Shown here: one piece after another, positions 7,522-14,818 of the stretch
Position numbering within the stretch: position 1 is the stretch's first letter
Layout of the letters: each line of letters begins with the position of its first letter
Assembly (NCBI GenBank): GCA_017537905.1
Contig: JAFYJX010000015.1
Span: 1 to 22,663 of the forward strand
DNA from: Clostridiales bacterium
GTDB taxonomy: Bacteria > Bacillota_A > Clostridia > Saccharofermentanales > Saccharofermentanaceae
Direction: 5' to 3'
DNA length: 22,663 nucleotides
Notes under the pieces: generated by a model
Databases searched by the model: none
What the model was told of the DNA's origin: nothing
What the model saw: only the letters and a program-made list of their open reading frames with translations
Position numbers and translations under genes: made by a program

Positions 7522-9378
7522 ATGAACAAGTTCCTAAAAGCTATCATAGGCGCTTTCTGTACGATATCCGTATTATTTACCGGAGTTACCGTTTTTGCGG
7601 CTGATGACAGAAAGACTCCTTCGGGAACCGGATACGAAGATATCGGTGCTGCTATCGAGAAGTGGGCTTCTGATAATCCCAATGATTATGTTTCTATAGT
7701 AACCGCCGTCTTTGACAAGGATGAAATGATCTACGAGGGCGCTTTCGGCCAGGTAGACCGCGAGAATAATGTGGCCTGCACGACCGATTCCGTATTCGAA
7801 TGGGGCAGCGTTACCAAGCTTACGGTATGGGTAAGCGTCATGCAGCTTTATGAGCAGGGCAGGATCGACCTTAATGCCGATGTCAGGACATATCTGCCTG
7901 ACGGATTCTTGCAAAATCTTAAGTATGATGACCCTGTAACAATGTTAAATCTCATGAATCACGATGCCGGATGGGGTGAATGCACGTGGAATCTCCAGGT
8001 CGAGAACTCTTCTGAAGTCGTTCCGTTAGGAGAAGCTCTTAAGGCCACGGAACCTCCTCAGATCTACCGTCCGGGCGAAGTCTGTTCATACTCCAACTGG
8101 GGTGCCGCGCTCGCAGGATATGTTGTGGAGTGCATCACGGGACAGTCTTTTGCTGATTATGTACATCAGAATATTTTCGAGCCCTTGGGAATGGAACACA
8201 CAGCGCTCCTTCCTGATCACAGCGACAATGCATGGGTTAAGGAGAAGAGGTCAGAGCTCTATTCTTATAATTTCGACGGCTCGAAATGGAATAACAACGG
8301 CCAGGAACTCGTCTATATCAATCTCTATCCTGCAGGAGCTGCTACAGGCACTATAGGCGATATGGCCAGATTTGCTCAGAGCTTTGTAAGGGAAGACCAT
8401 CCGCTGTTCCTGAAGAAGGAGACATTGGACCTCCTCTTATCACCATCAGCTTATCTTGGTGACACGGATATTGTTAACTGCTGTCACGGACTTTGGGTAG
8501 ACACATTTGAGAACTGCACCGTTATAGGCCACGACGGCGGCACAAACTGCTGCAGTTCAAGCCTCAAGTTCGATGTTAAGTCAGGTGTCGGCGTAGTAGC
8601 CATGACATCGTCCGGCGGCAGGGGAAGCATTGTAAAGGCTGTTTTCGGAGAGCCTTCTGTTTCTGATATGAGTGCTTATGAGGGAACGGTTACTAACCCG
8701 GGAAGCCTTGCGGGCGTATATGCGGGCTGCAGATCCATCCGCCACGGATTCTTTAAGATCTACGGTATGATCAGCATGCTTCCCGCCACTTATTCAGGTG
8801 ATAACACTTACAGTGCAGGCGGTGTTGCAACGATCCGCCAGATATCCGACAACGTCTGTGTGCTGGATCAGAGCGCATCCTATCCTGCATATGTATATAA
8901 GACATCTGACGGCATTCAGATATTCACGCTCGGCTCACAGAGCTTCGCGCTCGATAACACGATAGTGCCGACGCTGGTTCTTACAGCGATCTTCATCATT
9001 ATGTGTATCGTTGGCGCATTTATGCTGATAGGAAAGCTTATAAGCCTTATCGGCAGGAAGCTTGAGCCTTATAAGGGCCTGCTCCTTATTACAATTACGC
9101 AGCTGATAAGACCTGTGGTCTTCATGCCAATACTGGCGCTCCTTACTTCTTATTCCACTCTCTACGGTATTACCCGTCAGCAGGGTTATGTGGTATTCGG
9201 AGTTGAAGCTGCCTGTATGGCTGTATTTGCGGCAACGCTTATTTCTTCAGCCTTCTGGCTCTTCTCGAAGAACGAAGAGTGCGGACCGAAGTGGAAATAC
9301 ATCATGAGCATTTTAGGCAATGGCGTATCGATCGCCATGATGCTCATGTTAGAGCTCCTTAATATCTGGGGCATCTGA
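7522..9378 (+). CDS. Exported serine hydrolase, beta-lactamase/PBP4* family, with C-terminal membrane domain
   Basis: The start at 7522 is chosen over an in-frame TTG at 7516, because GAGGTG sits 8 bases before it and the signal peptide (MNKFLKAIIGAFCTISVLFT...VFAA) begins there. The 618-aa product has the class C beta-lactamase fold motifs: SVTK (96-99, nucleophile Ser96, Lys99), YSN (190-192) and HDGG (337-340) in place of KTG. After about residue 478 come four hydrophobic segments (about 480-505, 518-545, 556-582, 594-617), so the catalytic domain should face outside while anchored at its C-terminus. Members of this family are often D-amino-acid peptidases or esterases; substrate is unknown. 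A NUDIX gene follows after 23 bases. Several Cys residues, including two CC pairs (320-321 and 343-344), are unusual for an exported domain. Confidence 0.9.
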   Translation: MNKFLKAIIGAFCTISVLFTGVTVFAADDRKTPSGTGYEDIGAAIEKWASDNPNDYVSIVTAVFDKDEMIYEGAFGQVDRENNVACTTDSVFEWGSVTKLTVWVSVMQLYEQGRIDLNADVRTYLPDGFLQNLKYDDPVTMLNLMNHDAGWGECTWNLQVENSSEVVPLGEALKATEPPQIYRPGEVCSYSNWGAALAGYVVECITGQSFADYVHQNIFEPLGMEHTALLPDHSDNAWVKEKRSELYSYNFDGSKWNNNGQELVYINLYPAGAATGTIGDMARFAQSFVREDHPLFLKKETLDLLLSPSAYLGDTDIVNCCHGLWVDTFENCTVIGHDGGTNCCSSSLKFDVKSGVGVVAMTSSGGRGSIVKAVFGEPSVSDMSAYEGTVTNPGSLAGVYAGCRSIRHGFFKIYGMISMLPATYSGDNTYSAGGVATIRQISDNVCVLDQSASYPAYVYKTSDGIQIFTLGSQSFALDNTIVPTLVLTAIFIIMCIVGAFMLIGKLISLIGRKLEPYKGLLLITITQLIRPVVFMPILALLTSYSTLYGITRQQGYVVFGVEAACMAVFAATLISSAFWLFSKNEECGPKWKYIMSILGNGVSIAMMLMLELLNIWGI

Positions 9379-9401
9379 TATTTTGAACTGAGAGGATAAA
9401 T

Positions 9402-9920
9402 ATGGAACTTTGGGATCTTTACGACATAAACTGCAATAAGACCGGAGAGACCTGGGAAAGAAAGCGCGGAAACTTTACTGATATCCCTGACGGAAGGTAT
9501 CATCTGGTAGCTGATATCCTTGTTGTGCATAAGGACGGCACTTTCCTCCTGACCAAAAGGGACCCGCGCAAGGATTTTCTCCCCGGATACTGGGAACCGG
9601 GTGCAGGCGGCGCCGCACAGCTGGGTGAGAGTCCGGAAGAGTGTGCCGAGAGGGAGCTTTTCGAAGAGACGGGACTTAAGGCAGATAGCATTGAGTTTGC
9701 CGGAAAGACCGTAAGTGAGTACTATCACAGCATCTACTATTCCTATGTTGCAGTAGTAAGTGCGGCCAAGGATTCTGTCGTCCTTCAGGAAGGCGAGACA
9801 ACCGAATATAAATGGGTCGACGTGGAAGGCTTCAAAGAATATATGAAGTCAGATCTCTCCATGAAAGATCACATCAAACGTTACGGGGAATATTTCGAAA
9901 AGCTCTTTGCCGAAAACTAA
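9402..9920 (+). CDS. NUDIX hydrolase
   Basis: This 172-aa protein carries a complete Nudix box, GAAQLGESPEECAERELFEETGL (about residues 70-92), fitting GX5EX7REUXEEXGU, where the Glu residues bind the metal. Upstream, YHLVADILVVHKDGTFLLTKRD and DFLPGYWEPGAGG are typical of the isopentenyl-diphosphate isomerase-like / YfcD-like NUDIX branch that also opens with an LWDLYD-type segment. Such enzymes cleave nucleoside diphosphate-linked compounds; the real substrate cannot be told. GAGAGGATAAAT gives a good ribosome binding site. It follows the serine hydrolase by 23 bases and is probably on the same transcript. Confidence 0.93.
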   Translation: MELWDLYDINCNKTGETWERKRGNFTDIPDGRYHLVADILVVHKDGTFLLTKRDPRKDFLPGYWEPGAGGAAQLGESPEECAERELFEETGLKADSIEFAGKTVSEYYHSIYYSYVAVVSAAKDSVVLQEGETTEYKWVDVEGFKEYMKSDLSMKDHIKRYGEYFEKLFAEN

Positions 9921-9930
9921 AGAAAATTTA

Positions 9931-9973
9931 ATGCCGGTTGGTGCCCCGTTCTGATTGACGAACACCCCGGCAT
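9931..9973. repeat. Inverted repeat flanking the -35 element of the leader promoter
   Basis: ATGCCGG (9931-9937) plus GGTG (9940-9943) pair with CACC (9963-9966) plus CCGGCAT (9967-9973). The loop holds the TTGACG -35 hexamer. It could be the NUDIX terminator, though no T-run follows on the plus strand, or an operator for the promoter. Which one is undecided. Confidence 0.5.
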
Positions 9974-9983
9974 TATGTATAAT
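9955..9983 (+). promoter_or_regulatory. Strong sigma-70-type promoter of the polyamine-operon leader
   Basis: TTGACG (9955-9960) and a perfect TATAAT (9978-9983) are separated by exactly 17 bases. This is the best promoter match in the window. The expected transcription start is near 9990, giving a 5' leader of about 378 bases before the start codon at 10368. Confidence 0.85.
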
Positions 9984-9989
9984 TCCCGT

Positions 9990-10352
9990 TGTTTTAATAA
10001 AAACATAATATACCAAGCATAGACGATGTTTATCAGAGTCTTAGGTGATTTACGGACCACTCCTTAACGGAGTCAAGGCCATACGGACAGCCGGGTCCAC
10101 TGCCGATGATCGGTATTTCCGATCTATTGATTGAGTTAAAAGCTCAGTTTTATAAGTTGGTTACTTTATAACCGAAATGCGTAATCTTACGCAAACTTGT
10201 GAAATGGTCAATAAGAGTAGTAAAAGTAGTATTGCTATATAGACTCTATATGTTGGGTATCAGCCATACAGGTGTTTTTTACACCTATATGGGGATAAAC
10301 GAAAAGCATAGTGATTTAAGCGCAAGTTGTGTAATTACAGCTTGCGTTTTTT
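9990..10352 (+). ncRNA. Structured leader RNA or stand-alone ncRNA upstream of the polyamine operon (class unknown)
   Basis: This is the only long gene-free stretch in the window. Between a strong promoter and a terminator it holds a series of short hairpins: AAACAT/ATGTTT (10001/10026), ACTCC/GGAGT (10059/10069), GATCGG/CCGATC (10108/10119), TGAG/CTCA (10132/10143), GGTTA/TAACC (10159/10169), TGCGTA/TACGCA (10178/10188), ATATAG/CTATAT (10237/10246) and AGGTGT/ACACCT (10270/10281, U-loop). There are competing pairings: GGACC 10054-10058 or GGAC 10085-10088 with GGTCC 10094-10098, and TAGGTG 10042-10047 with CACCTA 10282-10287. No reading frame in it looks coding. It may be a riboswitch or attenuator, or an abundant separate RNA such as the raiA motif of Clostridia. 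I could not match it to T-box, lysine, cobalamin, tmRNA, RNase P or SRP signatures. Confidence 0.55.
10321..10352 (+). terminator. Intrinsic terminator or attenuator just before the polyamine operon
   Basis: CGCAAG (10321-10326) pairs with CTTGCG (10341-10346), with an inner TGT/ACA helper stem, followed by six T (10347-10352). The ribosome binding site of the decarboxylase starts about six bases later. Such tight spacing means the downstream genes need read-through or a switch, because I see no separate promoter between this site and the gene. Confidence 0.8.
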
Positions 10353-10367
10353 GTTATGAGGTGGTGT

Positions 10368-11822
10368 ATGGAAAAAACAGATTTGGATCAGAAGAGAGCG
10401 CCGATCTACGAGGCTCTCGAAAGATTCCGCGAGATGAGAGTCGTTCCTTTCGACGTGCCAGGACATAAGCACGGCAAGGGCAACCCTGAGCTCACAGCGT
10501 TTTTGGGTGAGAAGTGTGTCGGCGTTGACGTCAACAGCATGAAACCTCTGGATAACCTCTGCCATCCGGTATCGGTAATCCACGATGCCGAGCTTCTCGC
10601 GGCAGATGCATTCGGAGCAAGCCACGCTTTCCTTATGGTAGGCGGCACGACGAGCTCTGTGCAGAGCATGGTTCTCTCATGCTGCAAGCAGGGAGATAAG
10701 ATAATCCTGCCCAGAAACGTTCACAGGAGCGTTATCAACTCTCTTGTCCTCTGCGGTGCTATCCCTGTATACGTTAACCCTGACGTTGACAGACGTCTCG
10801 GTATTTCCCTCGGCATGAGCCGCGACAAGGTTAAGAAAGCTATTGAAGAGAACCCCGATGCAGTTGCGGTTCTGGTCAATAACCCCACATATTACGGTAT
10901 CTGCAGTGACATCAGGGCAATCGTTAAGATGGCTCACGATGCGGGAATGCTCTGTCTTGCCGACGAAGCGCACGGAACGCACTTCTATTTCGGCGAGAAC
11001 ATGCCTGTATCAGCAATGCGCGCAGGCGCCGATATGGCAGCCGTTTCAATGCATAAGTCAGGCGGAAGCCTTACGCAGTCAAGCCTCCTTCTCATCGGTG
11101 AGAATGTAAGCGAGAGACACGTGCGCCAGATCATTAACCTTACACAGACGACATCGGGCAGCTATCTTCTCATGTCGAGCCTGGATATCAGCAGAAGAAA
11201 CCTCGCGCTTCGCGGCAAAGAGGTTTTCCGTAAAGTTGTTGAGATGGCTGAATATGCCAGGGAAGAGATCAACGCTATCGGAGGCTACTACGCATACGGC
11301 AGAGAGCTTATAAACGGCGATTCCATTTTTGATTTTGACCCTACAAAGCTCAGTGTCCACACAAGAGATATCGGCCTTGCGGGTATCGAAGTCTACGACA
11401 TCTTAAGAGACGAGTACGACATCCAGATCGAGTTCGGTGATATCGGAAATATCTTAGCTTACCTCTCGATCGGCGACAGAATGCAGGAATTAGAGAGACT
11501 CGTAAGCGCTCTGGCTGAGATCAGAAGAAGATACAAGAAAGATCCTGACGGCCTGATGAGCCAGGAATATATCGATCCTGAAGTCGTCTGCAGCCCGCAG
11601 GAAGCTTTCTATTCAAACAAGAAGAGCGTTCCGATCGAAGAGAGCGTCGGACATGTCTGCAGCGAATTCGTTATGTGCTATCCGCCGGGAATCCCGATAC
11701 TCGCTCCGGGCGAGAGGATCACATCCGGCATTCTGGATTACATCCTTTACGCAAAAGAGAAGGGATGTTCCATGACCGGTTCCGAAGATCCGGACATCAA
11801 TAATCTTAACGTTCTGATATAA
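10368..11822 (+). CDS. speA: Arginine (Orn/Lys/Arg) decarboxylase, PLP aspartate-aminotransferase fold
   Basis: This 484-aa enzyme begins at ATG 10368, because GAGGTGG lies just before it; an in-frame ATG at 10356 would place the ribosome binding site inside the gene. Group III Orn/Lys/Arg decarboxylase motifs are seen in order: PGHKHG (31-36), GGTTSS (about 92-97), LADEAHGTHF (197-206) with the PLP-contacting Asp199 and His202, and SMHKSGG with PLP lysine Lys230. Its length fits the short clostridial/Bacillus SpeA type, which lacks the N-terminal wing domain of the E. coli inducible enzymes. Arginine as substrate, giving agmatine, is inferred from the agmatinase gene two places downstream; lysine or ornithine cannot be excluded by sequence. 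It is the first gene of the polyamine operon. Confidence 0.9.
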   Translation: MEKTDLDQKRAPIYEALERFREMRVVPFDVPGHKHGKGNPELTAFLGEKCVGVDVNSMKPLDNLCHPVSVIHDAELLAADAFGASHAFLMVGGTTSSVQSMVLSCCKQGDKIILPRNVHRSVINSLVLCGAIPVYVNPDVDRRLGISLGMSRDKVKKAIEENPDAVAVLVNNPTYYGICSDIRAIVKMAHDAGMLCLADEAHGTHFYFGENMPVSAMRAGADMAAVSMHKSGGSLTQSSLLLIGENVSERHVRQIINLTQTTSGSYLLMSSLDISRRNLALRGKEVFRKVVEMAEYAREEINAIGGYYAYGRELINGDSIFDFDPTKLSVHTRDIGLAGIEVYDILRDEYDIQIEFGDIGNILAYLSIGDRMQELERLVSALAEIRRRYKKDPDGLMSQEYIDPEVVCSPQEAFYSNKKSVPIEESVGHVCSEFVMCYPPGIPILAPGERITSGILDYILYAKEKGCSMTGSEDPDINNLNVLI

Positions 11823-11835
11823 GGAGGACCCGCGT

Positions 11836-12687
11836 ATGAATCTATGGTTCAGTGAATACCATGCACCTGACGTGCGCCACAGCCTCAGAGTCACAAGGCA
11901 TCTTTATTCGTGCAAGAGCGATTACCAGCAGATCGATATTTTCGATACGCCCGAATTCGGTAAGGTATTGGCTCTGGACGGAGATGTAATGCTGACCGAG
12001 CGTGATGAGTTCATCTACAATGAGATGATCACGCATATCCCTATGTCCGTTCATCCCAATGTTCAGGACGTTCTGGTCATCGGTGCAGGAGACGGCGGTG
12101 TTGTTAAGGAACTTACGAGATATGAGAGCGTAAAGAGGATCGATCTTGTTGAGATGGATCCCCAGGTTATCGAAGCATGCCGCACCTATCTTCCCGAGAA
12201 TGCCTGCAAGCTTGATGACTCGCGTGTGCATATCTATTTTGATAACGCGTTGAGATTTATCAGAAGATCCAGCGAAGAATACGATCTCATAATCGTTGAC
12301 TCCAACGATCCTTTCGGACCTTCTGAAGGATATTTCACCAGAGAGTTTTACGGCATCTGCTATAACGCTTTAAGAAGTGACGGCATCATGGTAAACCAGC
12401 AGGGGAGCCCGTTCTATAAGCACGATGCCGAAGCAATGCAGAGAAGCCACAAGAGGATCGTAAATACTTTCCCGATAAGCCGAGTATATCAGGCGCATAT
12501 CCCGACATATGCAGCAGGTTACTGGCTGTTCGGTTTTGCGAGCAAGAAGTATCACCCTATAAACGACTTCGACGAAGAAAGATGGAAGAGCCTGCACCTC
12601 AGCACGAAGTACTACACGACAAAGCTTCACATAGGCTCATTCTATCTGCCGGCATACCTCGAGAAGATGCTGATGGAGGTGGAGTGA
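11836..12687 (+). CDS. speE: Polyamine aminopropyltransferase (spermidine synthase)
   Basis: This 283-aa protein has the normal SpeE length. Its motifs are: N-terminal beta domain with FGKVLALDGDVMLTERDEFIYNEM (about 41-64; shown in pieces LALDGDVMLTERDEF and YNEM), VIGAGDGG (81-88) for dcSAM, LVEMDP (104-109), FDNALRF (135-141), IIVDSNDP (152-159) with catalytic Asp155, NQQGSPF (187-193) and IPTYAAGYW (222-230). It would move the aminopropyl group of decarboxylated SAM to putrescine or another amine. AAGGAGG precedes the ATG. No SpeD gene lies in the window, so the dcSAM source must be elsewhere, or the enzyme may use a different amine. The stop overlaps the agmatinase start by one base. Confidence 0.92.
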   Translation: MNLWFSEYHAPDVRHSLRVTRHLYSCKSDYQQIDIFDTPEFGKVLALDGDVMLTERDEFIYNEMITHIPMSVHPNVQDVLVIGAGDGGVVKELTRYESVKRIDLVEMDPQVIEACRTYLPENACKLDDSRVHIYFDNALRFIRRSSEEYDLIIVDSNDPFGPSEGYFTREFYGICYNALRSDGIMVNQQGSPFYKHDAEAMQRSHKRIVNTFPISRVYQAHIPTYAAGYWLFGFASKKYHPINDFDEERWKSLHLSTKYYTTKLHIGSFYLPAYLEKMLMEVE

Positions 12688-13541
12688 TGAACAAAAATGT
12701 TGAGACCTTTATCGGCTGTGACTGCGATTATTCCGAAGCAGATATCGTTCTGTTCGGCGCACCTTTTGATTCCACGACGAGCTTTCGTCCGGGCGCGAGA
12801 TTCGGCAGCGCCGCAATCCGCCACGAGAGCTTTGGAATAGAGACTTACAGCCCCTATCAGAATAAGGATCTTACAGATAAGAAAGTCTTCGACTGCGGTG
12901 ATCTCGAATTAAGTTTCGGTTCTCCCGAAGCTGCTCTTTCTGATATCGAAAAGCAGTCCGAAAAGATCTTATCTGACGGCAAGCTCCCGATCCTTATCGG
13001 AGGCGAACACCTTGTAACATTGGGTTCTGTAAGAGCAGTTTTTGCGAAGTATCCTGACATGCACATCATTCATTTCGATGCGCACGCAGATCTCAGAGAC
13101 GATTATCTCGGTGTTAACTTGAGCCATGCCTGCGTTCTCAGAAGATGCTATGACTTAGTAGGTGACGGAAAGATCCACCAGTTCTGCATCAGGAGCGGTG
13201 ACAGGGAAGAATTTGCATTCGCAAAAGAGCATACGGACATGCACAAATTCAATTTCGACGGATTACAGGAAGTTGTTGCCGAGCTTGCGAAAAACAACAT
13301 TCCCGTATATTTCACGATCGATCTTGACTGCATGGATCCGTCAGTTTTCTGCGGAACCGGAACACCTGAAGCAGGCGGCGTAAGCTTTACTGATTTGCTT
13401 AACGCGATATTGACTGTTTCGAAGACAAATATCGTTGCAGCAGACATCAACGAGCTTGCACCAATGCTCGATAACAGCGGCGCTTCAACTGCAGTTGCCT
13501 GCAAGGTTTTAAGAGAATTGATTCTTTCAATAAATTCATAA
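12687..13541 (+). CDS. speB: Agmatinase-family ureohydrolase
   Basis: The start at 12687 follows GGAGGTGGAG and shares one base with the SpeE stop. A longer frame reaching back to 12582 lies inside speE and is rejected. The 284-aa protein has a complete two-manganese site of the ureohydrolase family: GGEH (His108), DAHAD (Asp131, His133, Asp135) and DLDCMDP (Asp212, Asp214), and GTGTPEAGG (223-231). It would cut agmatine to putrescine and urea. Given the two downstream carboxyspermidine genes, a larger guanidino substrate such as aminopropylagmatine is an alternative that sequence alone cannot exclude. It is the third gene of the polyamine operon. Confidence 0.9.
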   Translation: MNKNVETFIGCDCDYSEADIVLFGAPFDSTTSFRPGARFGSAAIRHESFGIETYSPYQNKDLTDKKVFDCGDLELSFGSPEAALSDIEKQSEKILSDGKLPILIGGEHLVTLGSVRAVFAKYPDMHIIHFDAHADLRDDYLGVNLSHACVLRRCYDLVGDGKIHQFCIRSGDREEFAFAKEHTDMHKFNFDGLQEVVAELAKNNIPVYFTIDLDCMDPSVFCGTGTPEAGGVSFTDLLNAILTVSKTNIVAADINELAPMLDNSGASTAVACKVLRELILSINS

Positions 13542-13558
13542 AGTAAGGAGATTAAGAA

Positions 13559-14818
13559 ATGAGCAGAGTATTAGTTATCGGATGTGGCGGAGTAGCCAAT
13601 GTAGCTATCAGAAAGTGCTGTCAGGCAGATGACGTATTTACGGAACTCTGTATTGCCAGCCGCACAAAGTCCAAGTGCGATGCGCTCGCAGAAGCACTTA
13701 AGGGCAAGACAAAGACAGTTGTAACAACTGCACAGGTCGACGCTGACAAGGTCGACGAACTTGTTGACCTTATTAATTCTTACAAGCCTGATCTGGTAAT
13801 GAACATCGCGCTTCCTTACCAGGATCTTACGATCATGGACGCATGCCTTATCTGCGGCGTCAATTACATGGATACAGCAAATTATGAGCCTGAAGATACT
13901 GACGATCCCGAATGGAGAGAGATTTACGAGAAGAGATGCAAGGAGAAGGGATTCTCTGCTTACTTCGACTACAGCTGGCAGTGGGCTTATAAAGAGAAGT
14001 TCGAGAATGCAGGACTTACTGCGCTCTTAGGCTGCGGCTTCGATCCCGGCGTAACACAGGCATACTGCGCTTATGCAAAGAAGCATGAATTCGATACGAT
14101 CGACACGATCGATATCTTAGACTGCAACGGCGGCGATCACGGCTATGCATTCGCAACCAATTTCAACCCTGAAGTTAACCTCCGTGAAGTTTCCGCACCG
14201 GGCAGCTATATTGAGAACGGCAAGTGGGTAGAGATCCCTGCAATGAGCATCAAGAGAGAATATGATTTCGACCAGGTCGGCCAGAAGGATATGTACCTTC
14301 TCCATCACGAGGAACTGGAATCTCTCGCAGTAAACATTCCTGAAGTTAAGAGACTTCGTTTCTTCATGACTTTCGGACAGAGCTATCTTACACATATGAA
14401 GTGTCTCGAGAATGTCGGAATGCTCTCTACAACACCCGTAAATTTCGAAGGCCACGAGATCGTACCTATCAAGTTCCTCAAGGCGCTCCTGCCTGACCCT
14501 GCAAGCCTCGGTCCCCGTACACACGGCAAGACAAATATCGGCTGCATCTTCACAGGCAAGAAGGACGGCAAGGACAAGACATATTACATCTACAACGTAT
14601 GCGACCATCAGGAATGCTACAAGGAAGTTGAGAGCCAGGCGATCAGCTACACGACAGGCGTTCCTGCAATGTGCGGCGCGCTCATGCTCCTTACAGGCAA
14701 GTGGACTGAGAAGGGCGTTCACACAGTAGAAGAATTCGATCCTGATCCGTTCCTCGACGCACTCGACAAGTACGGACTTCCCAGAAGCGAGAGTTTCAAC
14801 CCTGTATTGGTTGATTGA
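13559..14818 (+). CDS. Carboxynorspermidine/carboxyspermidine dehydrogenase (saccharopine dehydrogenase family)
   Basis: This 419-aa protein opens with a Rossmann motif, VLVIGCGGVANVAIRKC (residues 4-20), and has the length and layout of the carboxynorspermidine dehydrogenase branch of saccharopine dehydrogenase-like enzymes, including LLGCGFDPGVTQAYCAYA (about 158-175) and DHGYAFATNFNPEVNLREV. In the known pathway it joins putrescine (or diaminopropane) with aspartate beta-semialdehyde, using NADPH, to make the carboxy-polyamine. AAGGAG precedes the ATG, 17 bases after the agmatinase stop. The next gene overlaps by one base and encodes the matching decarboxylase. This pairing is the main reason for preferring a polyamine over a lysine pathway role. 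Confidence 0.9.
   Translation: MSRVLVIGCGGVANVAIRKCCQADDVFTELCIASRTKSKCDALAEALKGKTKTVVTTAQVDADKVDELVDLINSYKPDLVMNIALPYQDLTIMDACLICGVNYMDTANYEPEDTDDPEWREIYEKRCKEKGFSAYFDYSWQWAYKEKFENAGLTALLGCGFDPGVTQAYCAYAKKHEFDTIDTIDILDCNGGDHGYAFATNFNPEVNLREVSAPGSYIENGKWVEIPAMSIKREYDFDQVGQKDMYLLHHEELESLAVNIPEVKRLRFFMTFGQSYLTHMKCLENVGMLSTTPVNFEGHEIVPIKFLKALLPDPASLGPRTHGKTNIGCIFTGKKDGKDKTYYIYNVCDHQECYKEVESQAISYTTGVPAMCGALMLLTGKWTEKGVHTVEEFDPDPFLDALDKYGLPRSESFNPVLVD

Noticed and set aside
9186..9728. 180-codon minus-strand frame across the serine hydrolase end and the NUDIX gene
   Set aside because: It lies antisense to two recognised coding genes and has no recognisable domain.
10026..10067. A 13-codon reading frame in the leader (ATG 10026 to TAA, MFIRVLGDLRTTP) that might be a leader peptide
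   Set aside because: There is no ribosome binding site before the ATG, no run of Arg or other pathway-specific codons, and it overlaps the first hairpins. Kept only as a weak alternative to an RNA-based switch.
9990..10352. T-box, lysine, cobalamin riboswitch, tmRNA, RNase P or SRP RNA
   Set aside because: The key conserved elements of these RNAs (T-box GGGTGG sequence, lysine-box core, cobalamin B12 box, tRNA-like TTCGA ends, the GAGGAAAGTCC element, the SRP Alu/GGAAG core) were not found by eye.
10199..10468. 89-codon open frame across the leader, terminator and start of speA
   Set aside because: It runs through the terminator and overlaps the decarboxylase in another frame; no ribosome binding site and no family-like sequence.
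14117..14722. 201-codon minus-strand frame inside the carboxyspermidine dehydrogenase gene
   Set aside because: It is antisense to a well-supported gene, with no ribosome binding site or promoter; an artefact of codon use on the other strand.
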